From NCBI GenBank assembly GCA_963764695.1, contig CAVXTW010000001.1:1054001-1118000 (forward strand): a stretch of DNA of 64,000 nucleotides, in the 5' to 3' direction. Within the stretch, counting starts at the first letter, position 1; every line of letters begins with the position of its first letter. Positions 54,700-63,789 of this stretch are shown here, one piece after another. Made by a program: the position numbers and the translations under genes. Source of the DNA: DATFRY01 sp963764695. GTDB lineage: Bacteria > Myxococcota_A > Polyangia > Haliangiales > Haliangiaceae. The notes under the pieces are model-generated. The model saw only the letters and a program-made list of their open reading frames with translations, was not told the DNA's origin and made no database searches.

Positions 54700-57600
54700 G
54701 CACCGATGATCGCACCGGTCTTCTGGCCCGCCTGGTCGCGGGCAGCGCGCGCAACCCGGTCCTCACCATCGCGCTGGTGGCGGCGCTGTCGGCCTGGGGC
54801 TGGCACTCGCTGCGCGAGGCGCCGCTCGACGCGATCCCGGATCTCTCGGACACCCAGGTCATCGTCCTGACCGAGTGGCCCGGGCAGAGCCCGGACCTGG
54901 TCGAGGACCAGCTCACCTATCCGATCTCCTCGGCGCTGCTGTCGGCGCCGGAGGTGCAGGTGGTGCGCGGTCAGTCGTTCTTCGGCCTGTCGTTCGTCTA
55001 CGTCATCTTCGAGGACGGCACCGACGTCTACTGGGCGCGCACCCGCGTGGTGGAGGCGCTGGCGCGCATCCAGGGCCAGCTGCCCGAAGGCGTGACGCCC
55101 ACGCTCGGCCCGGACGCGACAGGCGTCGGCTGGGTCTTCCAGTACGCGCTCAGGGCGAAGCAGCCGGTGTACAGGCGGCCGGGCCCGTCGGTCGGCAGCC
55201 ACCGCCACAAGCCGATGCACCGCCACGACGACCAGCACGAGCGGCTGGCCGACCTGCGCTCCTTGCAAGATACCAACCTGCGCTACGCACTCGAGAGCGT
55301 GCCGGGCGTGGCCGAGGTGGCCACCGTCGGCGGCATGATGAAGCAGGTCGAGGTCGAGCTCGATCCGGCGCGGCTGCGCAGCCACGGTCTGGGCGCCGAG
55401 GACGTGGCCCGGGCGGTGCGCGAGGCCAACGTCGAGATCGGCGGGCGCACTCTCGACATCGCGGAGCACGAGCACGTGCTGCGCGGGCGCGGCTACGTCA
55501 AGACGCCGGAGGAGATCGCCTCCACCCTTGTCGCGGTCGGCGCCGACGGCATGCCGGTGCTCGTGCGCGACGTCGGCAAGGTGACCCGGGTGCAGAGCCC
55601 GGCCCGCGGCGTCGCCGATCTCGACGGCGAGGGCGAGGTGGTCGGCGCCATCGTCATCATGCGCTACGGCGAGAACGCGCTCGACGTGATCGCCGCGGTC
55701 AAGCAGCGGATCGAGGAGATCCGGGCCAGCTTGCCCGAAGACGTGGAGCTGGTCGTGACCTACGACCGCTCGGAGCTGATCGAGGCGGCGATCGCCACGG
55801 TGCGCGAGACGCTCATCGAGGAGATGATCGCGGTCAGCCTGATCATCTTCCTGTTCCTGCTGCACGCGCGCAGCGCCCTGGTCCCGATCCTCACCATCCC
55901 GGTCGCGGTCCTCCTGGCCTTCATCCCGATGCTGTACCAGGGGCTGACCGCCAACATCATGTCGCTGGGCGGCATCCTGGTGGCCATCGGCGCCATGGTG
56001 GACGCCTCGATCGTCATGGTGGAGAACGTGCACCAGAAGCTGGCCGGGCGGCGGCTGGCCGGCGGCCCGCTGTCCGGCGGTCGCGATCGCACCGACGCCA
56101 TCATCGAGGCGATGCAGGAGGTGGCGCCGCCCATCTTCTTCTCGCTGGTGGTCATGGCCATCGCGTTCCTGCCGGTGTTCACGCTGGAGGGGACCGAGGG
56201 CCGCCTGTTCCGGCCGCTCGCCTTCACCAAGACCTACTCGATGGGCTTCGCCGCCATCCTGTCGGTCACGCTGACCCCGGCGCTGGCCGCGATCCTGATC
56301 CGCGGCCGCCTGCGCGGCGAGAACCGCAACCTGTCAACCCGGCTGCTGGCGGTCCTCTACACCCCGGTGGTTCGCTTCGCCGTGCGCCGGCGCGGCCTCG
56401 TCATCGGCATGGCGGTCGGCGCCATGCTGCTGACCGTCCCGGCCGCCACCCGGCTGGGCAACGAGTTCATGCCGCCGCTCAACGAGGGCGTCATCCTGTA
56501 CATGCCGACCGCGCCGCACGGCATGTCGATGGCCGAGGCGTCGCGCGTGCTCCAGCGCATGGATCTGCAGCTGCGCCAGTTCCCCGAGGTCGTCTCGGTG
56601 TTCGGCAAGATGGGCCGCGCCGACACCGCCACCGACCCGGCGCCGATGGGCATGGCCGAGACCCTCGTCGTCCTCAAGCCCCGGTCCGAGTGGCGCGAGG
56701 GACTGAGCTGGGAGGACCTCCTGGCCGAGATGGACGCCGCGCTGCGCTATCCGGGCATGCCGAACGTGTGGTGGATGCCGATCCAGACGCGCACCGAGAT
56801 GCTGACCACCGGCGTGCGCGCGCCGCTCGGCATCCAGGTGTTCGGCAACGACATCGCCGAGCTGGAGCGCACCGCGATCGCCATCGAGCGAGTGGTGGCC
56901 GCCATCCCGGGCACGCGCAGCGCGTTCGCCGAGCGATCGAGCGGCGGCTTCTTCCTCGACGTCAACGTGAAGCGCGACGAGCTGGTCCTGCACGGGCTGC
57001 GCGCCGAGGACGTGCTGCGCGTGGTCGAGACCATCGGCGGACGCGTGGTGTCGCGCATGGTCGAGGGCCGCGAGCGCCTCGCCATCACGCTGCGCTTCGC
57101 CGGTGATCTCACCGACGACCTGGATCAGGTAGCTCGCGCGCTGGTCAAGACGCGCAGCGGGCACGTGCCCCTGTCGCAGGTGGCCGACATCCGCACCACG
57201 ACCGGCCCGGCGCTCATCCACAGCGAGGACGGCAAGCTGGTCGCGTTCGTGTTCGTCGACACCGACCGGCCGATCGCCGACTACGTGGCCGATGCGCGCC
57301 GCGCGGTGGCCGAGAACGTGAAGCTGCCGGCCGGGGTCCGCCTGGGCTGGGCCGGACAGTTCCAGCACCTCGAGCGCGCCCGGGACAAGCTGGCCACCGT
57401 CCTGCCGCTCACGCTGGTGCTGGTGTTCCTGCTGCTCTACTGGAACACGCGCTCTCTGGTGGAGACCGGCATCGTGCTGTGCGCCGTCCCGTTCTCGCTG
57501 GTCGGCGCGGTCTGGCTGCTGTACCTGCTCGACTACAACATGAGCGTGGCGGTGTGGGTGGGGCTGATCGCGCTGGCCGGCCTCGACGCGGAGACCGGCG

Positions 57601-57929
57601 TGGTGATGCTGCTCTACCTGCGCCTGGCCCACCGGCGCCACGAGCGCGCCGGGTGGCTGCGCACCGAGGCCGACCTCGAGGAGGCGATCGTCGAGGGAGC
57701 GGCCAAGCGCATCCGGCCCAAGCTGATGACCGTGCTGACGGCGATGATCGGCCTGATGCCGCTCCTGTGGAGCAGCGGGGCCGGCGCCGACGTGATGAAG
57801 CGGGTGGCCGCGCCGATGGTGGGCGGTCTGGTCAGCTCGTTCCTGCTCGAGCTGGCGGTCTACCCGGCGCTGTTCGCGCTGTGGAAGCGGCGCGCCCTGC
57901 GCACCGGCCTGGAGCGCTTCACCGAGTGA
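54696..57929 (+). CDS. cusA: Heavy-metal RND efflux pump, CusA-type (Cu/Ag)
   Basis: The 1077-residue RND transporter has 12 predicted membrane helices and two large periplasmic loops. The TM4 motif AIGAMVDASIVMVEN is the HME4 (monovalent copper/silver) type. Three Met that bind copper in E. coli CusA are conserved in ILYMPTAPHG, DPAPMGMAE and TRTEMLTTG. Residues about 154-182 hold an insertion with five His (169, 171, 175, 177, 181) in a loop where E. coli CusA is short. ATG 54696 overlaps the adaptor stop and follows GGAGG. No CusC-type outer channel is nearby. The gene ends abutting the next gene (TGATCA). Confidence 0.93.
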   Translation: MSTDDRTGLLARLVAGSARNPVLTIALVAALSAWGWHSLREAPLDAIPDLSDTQVIVLTEWPGQSPDLVEDQLTYPISSALLSAPEVQVVRGQSFFGLSFVYVIFEDGTDVYWARTRVVEALARIQGQLPEGVTPTLGPDATGVGWVFQYALRAKQPVYRRPGPSVGSHRHKPMHRHDDQHERLADLRSLQDTNLRYALESVPGVAEVATVGGMMKQVEVELDPARLRSHGLGAEDVARAVREANVEIGGRTLDIAEHEHVLRGRGYVKTPEEIASTLVAVGADGMPVLVRDVGKVTRVQSPARGVADLDGEGEVVGAIVIMRYGENALDVIAAVKQRIEEIRASLPEDVELVVTYDRSELIEAAIATVRETLIEEMIAVSLIIFLFLLHARSALVPILTIPVAVLLAFIPMLYQGLTANIMSLGGILVAIGAMVDASIVMVENVHQKLAGRRLAGGPLSGGRDRTDAIIEAMQEVAPPIFFSLVVMAIAFLPVFTLEGTEGRLFRPLAFTKTYSMGFAAILSVTLTPALAAILIRGRLRGENRNLSTRLLAVLYTPVVRFAVRRRGLVIGMAVGAMLLTVPAATRLGNEFMPPLNEGVILYMPTAPHGMSMAEASRVLQRMDLQLRQFPEVVSVFGKMGRADTATDPAPMGMAETLVVLKPRSEWREGLSWEDLLAEMDAALRYPGMPNVWWMPIQTRTEMLTTGVRAPLGIQVFGNDIAELERTAIAIERVVAAIPGTRSAFAERSSGGFFLDVNVKRDELVLHGLRAEDVLRVVETIGGRVVSRMVEGRERLAITLRFAGDLTDDLDQVARALVKTRSGHVPLSQVADIRTTTGPALIHSEDGKLVAFVFVDTDRPIADYVADARRAVAENVKLPAGVRLGWAGQFQHLERARDKLATVLPLTLVLVFLLLYWNTRSLVETGIVLCAVPFSLVGAVWLLYLLDYNMSVAVWVGLIALAGLDAETGVVMLLYLRLAHRRHERAGWLRTEADLEEAIVEGAAKRIRPKLMTVLTAMIGLMPLLWSSGAGADVMKRVAAPMVGGLVSSFLLELAVYPALFALWKRRALRTGLERFTE

Positions 57930-58331
57930 TCACGGCCAGGCGCCGATGATCGCGCCCATCACGGTGTAGGCCACCGCCAGGTAGCCGGCGTCGATCAAGA
58001 TCAGCATCACCGACCGGCGCTCGAACAGGAACACCGTGGCCAGCGACGTGGCCACCCAGCCCACGCCGGCGAGCGCGCCGGCGGTGGCGCCCCACGTCGC
58101 CGTGGCGTTCGGCCCCAGGAAGAACGCCAGGTTGATCGCCGCGATCACCGACATGACGAACGCGCCGGCGAAGGCCTTGCCGACGCCGCGGCGCAGCTCC
58201 TCCTCCTTGAGCCCGGCCTCGCGCATCCAGGCCCTGGCGAACAGGATGGGGCTGTACCACACTCCGCCGATGAGGAAGCTCGACAGCGCCGCGACAAGCG
58301 CTGCGAGATAGTTGACCTGGGAGGGATCCAT
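57930..58331 (-). CDS. DUF1761 membrane protein
   Basis: This is a 133-residue membrane protein with four hydrophobic segments. It starts MDPSQVNYLAALVAALSSFL-IGGVWYSP, the typical DUF1761 opening (a polar Asn-Tyr followed by GxxWYSP), and contains AGVGWVATSLATVFLFERR. The family is common in many bacteria and has no assigned function. Its start ATG overlaps the start of the divergent kinase gene by two bases (CATG), and its stop abuts the cusA stop, so it is squeezed between both neighbours with no room for its own promoter outside coding DNA. Confidence 0.85.
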   Translation of the reverse strand: MDPSQVNYLAALVAALSSFLIGGVWYSPILFARAWMREAGLKEEELRRGVGKAFAGAFVMSVIAAINLAFFLGPNATATWGATAGALAGVGWVATSLATVFLFERRSVMLILIDAGYLAVAYTVMGAIIGAWP

Positions 58332-59469
58332 GACCGCAGCGATACCCCGCGGCCGAGACCCGACGACAGCGAATCCCGCCCAGACCGGATTCTCGCCGCC
58401 CGAAGCCGGACCGGACGGCTCCGGAGTCGCCGCGGCCCCGGGCGGCGCGGTCATGGATCTGGATGATCGCCTGGTCCGCGCCGTCGGCATCCCGAGCTTC
58501 GGCCTGTCCATCCCGCACCTGACGGGTCTCTTCGGCGGGCTCGGCCCGGGCGACGCCGGCTTCTGGCTGGGCACGATCTGGTTCGTCGCCCTGTCGGCCG
58601 CCATCTGGCACGGCAACCGGTGGCTCCTGTTCGAGCAGCGCCGTCACTGGGACTGGTTCCGCCACGGTCCGCGCAAGGTGATGATGCTGCTGGCCGCGAT
58701 CGTGCTGTACACGGCGCCGCTCACCACCTGCGCGCTGCTGGCCTGGTACGCGTGGAGTGGCCAGGACGTCGACTGGTCCGCGGTCCGCACGGTGGTGCTC
58801 ATCAACGTGCTGTGCGTCGTGTTCGTGACCCATGTCTACGAGACGGTCCTGCTCATCAAGGACCGCGGCACCGACCTTCTGCGCGTGGCCCAGCTCGAGC
58901 GCGCCCGCGCCGAGGCGGAGCTGGCGGCCTTCCGCGCCCAGCTCGATCCGCACTTCGTCTTCAACTCGCTCAACACGCTGTCGCACCTGGTCGAGACCGA
59001 TCCGCGGCGCGCGCGCGAGTTCAACGAGCGCCTGGCCGACATCTACCGCTACATGCTGCGCCAGCGGGAGCGCGATCTGGTGCCCTTGGCCGACGAGCTG
59101 GCCCTGGTGCGCGACTACGTGTGGCTGCTGCGCATCCGCTTCGGCGACGCCGTCTCGCTGCGGGTGTCGAGCGAGGGGGACGGGGCGGGGCGGGTGCCGC
59201 CGATGTCGCTGCAGCTCCTGGTCGAGAACGCGGTCAAGCACAACGAGCTGGGCGAGGACCGGCCGCTCGAGATCGAGATCGACATTCGCGCCGACGAGAT
59301 CGCCGTGTTGACCAGCTACCGGCCGCGCCGGCTGCTGCGCCCGTCGGCCGGGGTCGGGCTGCGCAACCTGGACGAGCGCTACCGGCTGCTCGGGGCCGGA
59401 TCGATCCAGGTGCGGCCCGGCCCGGATCGCTTCGAGGTCACGGTGCCGCTGGTCGGAGGCGAGGCGTGA
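58330..59469 (+). CDS. LytS/YehU-type sensor histidine kinase
   Basis: This is a 379-residue kinase. After a Pro/Gly-rich N-terminal stretch come about four membrane segments (FWLGTIWFVALSAAIW, KVMMLLAAIVLYTAPLTTCALLAWY, VVLINVLCVVFVTHVYETVLL). The His_kinase domain (PF06580) is seen as FRAQLDPHFVFNSLNTLSHL with its phospho-His; the ATPase part has LQLLVENAVKHN and GVGLRNLDERYRLL. ATG 58330 follows GGGAGGGATCC; ATG 58453, without a good ribosome site, would skip the Pro-rich stretch. The stop overlaps the GTG of its partner regulator. The stimulus is unknown. Confidence 0.85.
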   Translation: MTAAIPRGRDPTTANPAQTGFSPPEAGPDGSGVAAAPGGAVMDLDDRLVRAVGIPSFGLSIPHLTGLFGGLGPGDAGFWLGTIWFVALSAAIWHGNRWLLFEQRRHWDWFRHGPRKVMMLLAAIVLYTAPLTTCALLAWYAWSGQDVDWSAVRTVVLINVLCVVFVTHVYETVLLIKDRGTDLLRVAQLERARAEAELAAFRAQLDPHFVFNSLNTLSHLVETDPRRAREFNERLADIYRYMLRQRERDLVPLADELALVRDYVWLLRIRFGDAVSLRVSSEGDGAGRVPPMSLQLLVENAVKHNELGEDRPLEIEIDIRADEIAVLTSYRPRRLLRPSAGVGLRNLDERYRLLGAGSIQVRPGPDRFEVTVPLVGGEA

Positions 59470-60230
59470 TCCGCATCGCCATCATCGAGGACGAGCGGCC
59501 CGCGCGCGAGCACCTGGAGCGGGCGGTCGCGCGCGCCGATCCGGACGCGCAGGTGGTGGCCCAGCTCGACTCGGTGGCGGCGGCCCTGGCCTGGCTGCGC
59601 GCCCACCCGGCCCCCGATCTGGTGCTGGCCGACATCCAGCTGTCCGACGGGCTGGCCCTCGACATCTTCGAGCAGACCGATCTGCACGAGCTGGGCTGCC
59701 CGGTGGTCTTCTGCACCGCCTACGACGAGTACCTGACCGAGGCGATGCGCCACAACGGGATCGACTACCTGCTCAAGCCGATCCGCGACAGCGACGTGGC
59801 CGACGCCCTGGCCAAGTACCGCCGACTCAGCGAGCACTTCGGCGCCCGCCTGCGCGCCCTGGCCGGCCAGCTGCGCACCGCGGCGGCCCCGGAGCGGCGG
59901 CGGCTGCTGGTGCGCGCGGGCGAGGAGTTCGTGGCCGTGCCGCTCTCTCGCGTCGCCTACTTCGAGGTCGAGGACAAGCTCGTCGCGCTTGTCACCGTCG
60001 ACGGGGCCCGCTTCGCTGTCAACCGACCGCTGGGCGAGCTGGAGGCGGAGCTCTCGCCCAGCGACTTCTTCCGGGTCAACCGCCAGTACCTGGTGCACGC
60101 GCGCGCCGTGCAGCGCTTCCGCGCGTACTTCAAGGGCCGCCTGGTGGTCGATCTGGTCCCGCCGCCGCGCGCCGAGGTGATGGTCAGCCAGGAGAACGCG
60201 GCCCGCTTCCGCGCCTGGATGGACCGCTGA
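59466..60230 (+). CDS. LytTR-type response regulator
   Basis: This is a 254-residue regulator. The receiver shows IRIAIIEDERPAREHL, phospho-Asp in LVLADIQLSDG, Thr in VFCTAYDEY and Lys in DYLLKPIRDS. The LytTR DNA-binding domain covers about 145-252 (RRRLLVRAGEEFVAVPLSRV, YFEVEDKLVALVTVDG, DFFRVNRQYLVHARAVQ). It pairs with the LytS-type kinase by GTGA overlap. LytTR domains bind pairs of short repeats upstream of target genes; none was identified. It converges with the caspase operon. Confidence 0.92.
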   Translation: MIRIAIIEDERPAREHLERAVARADPDAQVVAQLDSVAAALAWLRAHPAPDLVLADIQLSDGLALDIFEQTDLHELGCPVVFCTAYDEYLTEAMRHNGIDYLLKPIRDSDVADALAKYRRLSEHFGARLRALAGQLRTAAAPERRRLLVRAGEEFVAVPLSRVAYFEVEDKLVALVTVDGARFAVNRPLGELEAELSPSDFFRVNRQYLVHARAVQRFRAYFKGRLVVDLVPPPRAEVMVSQENAARFRAWMDR

Positions 60231-60254
60231 GATCGATTCGTCTCCATCGCCCGG

Positions 60255-61823
60255 TCAGAACCAGCGGCCGAAGCCGGCCGCGATGCTGACGCCGGCCGAG
60301 GGCGCGACATCGCCCCCCTCGACGGCCTGCCGGAACCAGTGGGTCTGCACCGCGGCCTCGAGCAGGAGATAGGTGCCGGTCGCGGTCTCCTTGCGCAGCG
60401 CGACGCCGGCGTCAACGTGCATGGTCGCGGTCACCCGGTCCGGTGCCACGCGGTTGGTGGTGAAGTGCTGCCACATGATCCCGCCGCCGGCGGCCACGAA
60501 CGGCTCGACCGCGCCCCAGCTGACCTCCCACGGCTTGCCCAGGCGGAGGTCGGCGCCGAGCTCTTCGATGTTCGCCTCGATGAGGCGCACCCCGTCGTCG
60601 TCGGAGAACCCGGCGTGGCAGTAGGGCACGCGCAACCCGAGGCTGAAGCTGGGATACTCGAGGGCGTAGCCGACCATCGCGCCCCAGCACTGTCCGTCGG
60701 CGTTGGCCAGCGCGGTGCGCGTCCGCACGGCGAACACCGGCCCGTGGATCCGGTCGAGCGTCCCGTCTCCCTTCCTGAGCAGGCGCGCGAACGAGGTGCG
60801 CTGGAGGTCGTCGTCGCGGACCGGGCGGCGGTCGCCTGCCTCGAGGGTCACGCGGCCCTCGAGCAGGAGCTGGCCGCCGCGCGCGCGGATGAAGTAGTCC
60901 CCCTCGCGCAGGCTCACGATGCGCCTGCGATCGCGCGCTCCGATCTCGGCGATCACCGGGCCGTCGGCGTTGCCCTGCATGACCAGGTAGCTGCGTCCCT
61001 CGGGGAAGAACAGCCAGCCGCGCCGGTCGCCCCTGGCCTCGAGCCACGCCAGGACCAGATCGCCGTGTCCGGTCATCTGGTAGCGAAACGACGGATGCTG
61101 CGTGCCGGCCAGGGTCCGGCTCGACGCGCGCAGCGTGTTGTCGTAGGCGTGGCGATAGGCCTCGCTCAGCGTCACGCGCCCGTCGCCGCTGGCGTCCGCC
61201 GCGCCGCGCAGTCCGGACACGAGGAAGTGGGTGAAGAACGATCCCTTGAGCAGCTCCGACTCCTGGGCGTCCTCGTTGAACGAGCTGGAGGTGAGAAAGA
61301 TTGCCCCCTCCGACGCGAGCCGCTCGTCCAGCTGGATGGCGAAGGAGTTGCCGCGCACCGCGCCCTTGTTGCGGGTCAGCGCCCCCGAGCGGCACGAGTC
61401 GACCACCAGCAGGCGCACGTCGGCCGCGCTGCCGCTCACCAGCTGCTCGAGCTCGCGCATCGAGAAGCTCGACCCGCCCAGGTGCAGGCTCTCTGCGTCG
61501 GCGTGGCCCGAGTAGTAGACCACCAGCATCGACTGCGACGTCGCGGCCAGCCCGCGGATGCGATTGTTGAGCGCGACGACGGTCTGCCGTACCTTGACCG
61601 CGTCGGCGCCCTGCATGAGGACCACGTTCTCGTGCCGGAAGCCGCCCAGGTCGACGAGCACGTCGCGCATCTTGCTGGCATCGGCCTCGGCGTAGTGCAG
61701 GCGGATCTCGTCCGCTTCCCCGTGGTTGTTGCCGACCAGCACCGCGAAGCGCTCGACCTCGGCGGCGGCGGCGGCCGGCGCGAGCAGGCCGGCCGCGACG
61801 AGCGCTACCAGCAGGCGGGTCAT
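60255..61823 (-). CDS. Secreted caspase-like protease (C14) with C-terminal barrel-like region
   Basis: The product has 522 residues. The signal peptide ends near AAAAAE. Residues about 24-250 are a caspase/metacaspase p20-like domain: FAVLVGNNHGEADEIRLHYA, catalytic His107 in VVYYSGHAD and Cys144 in LLVVDSCRSGAL. The middle part is beta-rich. From about 360 to the end alternating strands (PYCHAGFSDDDGVRLIEANI, VEPFVAAGGGIMW, GTYLLLEAAVQTHW) finish in GFGRWF, an outer-membrane-type ending. A periplasmic or surface caspase on a barrel is therefore suggested. Its ATG overlaps the anti-sigma stop (ATGA). It is the last of four genes in the operon. Confidence 0.85.
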   Translation of the reverse strand: MTRLLVALVAAGLLAPAAAAAEVERFAVLVGNNHGEADEIRLHYAEADASKMRDVLVDLGGFRHENVVLMQGADAVKVRQTVVALNNRIRGLAATSQSMLVVYYSGHADAESLHLGGSSFSMRELEQLVSGSAADVRLLVVDSCRSGALTRNKGAVRGNSFAIQLDERLASEGAIFLTSSSFNEDAQESELLKGSFFTHFLVSGLRGAADASGDGRVTLSEAYRHAYDNTLRASSRTLAGTQHPSFRYQMTGHGDLVLAWLEARGDRRGWLFFPEGRSYLVMQGNADGPVIAEIGARDRRRIVSLREGDYFIRARGGQLLLEGRVTLEAGDRRPVRDDDLQRTSFARLLRKGDGTLDRIHGPVFAVRTRTALANADGQCWGAMVGYALEYPSFSLGLRVPYCHAGFSDDDGVRLIEANIEELGADLRLGKPWEVSWGAVEPFVAAGGGIMWQHFTTNRVAPDRVTATMHVDAGVALRKETATGTYLLLEAAVQTHWFRQAVEGGDVAPSAGVSIAAGFGRWF

Positions 61824-62569
61824 GGCCGCTTGTCCAGGATCAGTCGCTCGACCGCGCAGCCTGCGATCCGGACCGGCGACCGGCTGGCGGTTCGCAGCCC
61901 CTCCACCGCCGCGGCCGTGGCCACCGGCTCGTCGCAGACCAGCGCGATGATCTCCTCGCGCCCGGGGACATCGTCGAGGACGATGCTGCCGGGCAGGACC
62001 TCGTCCTCACCTGGCACGATCGGCGCCGCGCGGTCCAGCTCGGGGAAGTAGACCGACACGCGGCCGGTGCCATCGCGGCCGAGGATCATCAAGTAGCCGG
62101 CCGACGTGCTCGTGTAGGCGAAGCGGATCGCGTCGCCCGGATGGACCACGTCGCCGCTCCGCCCCTCCAGCACCGCCGCGCCGCGCTTGATGTAGAGCCC
62201 GAGGCGCAGCCGGCCCTTGACCTGGGTGGCGTCGATCGCCTGCTCGTCGATCGCGTCGCGGCCCCCCCGCACGAACATGAGGATCACCACCGCGGCGCCG
62301 AGGGCGACCGCGCCGCCGGCGAACAGTCCACGCCCGGAGAATGGACGCCGCGGGACCGCCAGCGCGGGCGGCAGGGCGAGCGGCCGCACCTCCGCCGCGA
62401 AGCGATCGCGCTCGCCCTTCATCTCGCTCAGCCGGGCGGTGCAGCGCGCGCAGCCGGACACGTGGCTCATGGCGGCCGCGCGGCCGTGGTCTTTCAGCTC
62501 CTCGACCAGCAGGCGATCGAGGGCCAGGTTGGACAGGCAGTCTGCGGAGGGTGGGCGCGCGCCGAACAT
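61820..62569 (-). CDS. Zinc-finger anti-sigma factor with DUF4384-like outer domain
   Basis: The product has 249 residues. Residues about 36-44 hold the anti-sigma zinc motif HVSGCARCTARL (HxxxCxxC). One membrane segment lies at about 85-102 (GLFAGGAVALGAAVVILMFV). The outer domain (about 115-240: GLYIKRGAAVLEGRSGDVVH, RFAYTSTSAGYLMILGRDG, VSVYFPELD) is like DUF4384 domains. ATG 62569 is 18 bases after the ECF sigma stop and the gene overlaps the caspase start. It should hold the sigma factor at the membrane until a signal reaches the outer domain; the secreted caspase may act there, which is inference. Confidence 0.85.
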   Translation of the reverse strand: MFGARPPSADCLSNLALDRLLVEELKDHGRAAAMSHVSGCARCTARLSEMKGERDRFAAEVRPLALPPALAVPRRPFSGRGLFAGGAVALGAAVVILMFVRGGRDAIDEQAIDATQVKGRLRLGLYIKRGAAVLEGRSGDVVHPGDAIRFAYTSTSAGYLMILGRDGTGRVSVYFPELDRAAPIVPGEDEVLPGSIVLDDVPGREEIIALVCDEPVATAAAVEGLRTASRSPVRIAGCAVERLILDKRP

Positions 62570-62587
62570 TTCATCTCGCCCTTTCTC

Positions 62588-63064
62588 TCATGACGCCCAC
62601 GATTCGACCTCTCTGTGGAGGCGGGCGAGTCGCTTGCCGATCGCCCTGCGCGAGCATCCCAGCAGGTCGGCGATCTCGTCCTGCGTCATCTCGTCGATGT
62701 AGTAGTAGACGGCGATGCGCGCCAGCTTCTCGGGCAGGCGGCGGAGCGCGCCGCGCGCGTCGACTGTCGCCTCGGGCTGGCTGGTCCAGCCCCCGATGAT
62801 CTTCGCCCGCTCGACCAGCCGGACCCGCCGGCGGTGGTTGCGCAGCCGGTTGAGGCAGTGGTTGGTGGTGACACGGTAGAGGAAGGTGGCGATCGAGCTG
62901 GCGCCCGAGAACTGGTCCGGCCGGCTGGCCAGGGAGACGAAGATATCTTGCAGGGCCTCTCGCGCCTCGTCGTCGTTGTTCAGGATCTGTCGCGCCCGGC
63001 GAAGCACCATGTACCCGTGGTCCCGGTACACCCTTGCTATATCGAGCTTGGTTGGGCTCGCCAT
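62588..63064 (-). CDS. ECF-type sigma factor
   Basis: This is a 158-residue sigma-70-family factor. Region 2: RRARQILNNDDEAREALQDIF and ATFLYRVTTNHCLNRLRN. Region 4: LARIAVYYYIDEMTQDEIADLLGCSRRAIGKRL. Length and the missing region 3 mark it as ECF. It is second in the operon, 10 bases after the lipoprotein stop and 18 bases before its anti-sigma factor. It probably drives its own operon; no matching promoter sequence was identified. ATG 63064. Confidence 0.93.
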   Translation of the reverse strand: MASPTKLDIARVYRDHGYMVLRRARQILNNDDEAREALQDIFVSLASRPDQFSGASSIATFLYRVTTNHCLNRLRNHRRRVRLVERAKIIGGWTSQPEATVDARGALRRLPEKLARIAVYYYIDEMTQDEIADLLGCSRRAIGKRLARLHREVESWAS

Positions 63065-63074
63065 CTCGGGCCGA

Positions 63075-63758
63075 TCAGGGGAACAGTCTTGGCTCCTCCG
63101 CGCGGATGCACGTGGGGTCACAGACCCATTCGCGCGTGAAGCGGAGGTTGACGGGCGTGCGGAGATCGTTGGGAGCGGGCCGGAGACAGTCGAGGGTCCC
63201 CTCGTTCGGGTCGTCGTCCGGCAGGAAGCTGTCGCAAGGAGCGTCGACCACCTCCAGGAGGTGGAAGCCGGCGCCGAGAGTGTCTCCGGCGAAGGTGTGG
63301 CTGGTCGTCCCCGGCAAGATGTCCTGCTCGACGAACACCAGCACCTGGCGCGAGAACGCGTACCAGTCTCCATCGGAGTTCCCGAAGCCCTCATCGCCGA
63401 TGGCGCCCAGCTGGGACACACCGATGCGCGACTCCTCCGGCTCGGCACCTCGCCGCGTGAAGTCCTGGAGCCACTCCTCCGCCGGACCGTCGAGCAGGTC
63501 GAGGACGAAGTGATTGGGAAACTCTCCCCGGGTGACCACATCGGCTTCCCCGTAGCGGATCCGGTAGCGGGTCTTCGGGGTCCCCACCCAGGCCAGCTTC
63601 GCGGAGATGTTCACCGTCGGCAGTCGCTCGGCCGATGACGCGCTGCCGAACAAGCTCACCACCGGCTCGCCGTCGTAGCCCGGTGACACTTGCGGATCGC
63701 AGCCGGCAAGAAGGAGGAACGCCGCGGGCAGCCCAATCGGCCACGTCGACCAGGTCAT
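63075..63758 (-). CDS. Lipoprotein heading the sigma/anti-sigma/caspase operon
   Basis: This is a 227-residue lipoprotein; the signal MTWSTWPIGLPAAFLLLAGC-D puts lipid on Cys20. The mature domain is soluble with paired Cys (DAPCDSF, TLDCLRPA, WVCDPTCIRAE) and beta-type segments (ISAKLAWVGTPKTRYRIRYG, WYAFSRQVLVFVEQDI). No family is recognised. ATG 63758 follows AAGGAG five bases before. Only 10 bases separate its stop from the sigma-factor start, so it belongs to that operon and could be its envelope sensor or a target; this is inferred from order alone. Confidence 0.8.
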   Translation of the reverse strand: MTWSTWPIGLPAAFLLLAGCDPQVSPGYDGEPVVSLFGSASSAERLPTVNISAKLAWVGTPKTRYRIRYGEADVVTRGEFPNHFVLDLLDGPAEEWLQDFTRRGAEPEESRIGVSQLGAIGDEGFGNSDGDWYAFSRQVLVFVEQDILPGTTSHTFAGDTLGAGFHLLEVVDAPCDSFLPDDDPNEGTLDCLRPAPNDLRTPVNLRFTREWVCDPTCIRAEEPRLFP

Positions 63759-63770
63759 GGTGCTCCTTTC

Positions 63771-63789
63771 CCCTGGCCCCAAGCCAGGG
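63771..63789 (-). promoter_or_regulatory. Hairpin in the operon leader
   Basis: CCCTGGC (63771-63777) and GCCAGGG (63783-63789) pair around CCCAA, just upstream of the ribosome site of the lipoprotein gene. The wider region 63759-64000 has no supported gene; the operon promoter should be here, but no clear ECF -35/-10 pair was recognised. Confidence 0.45.
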
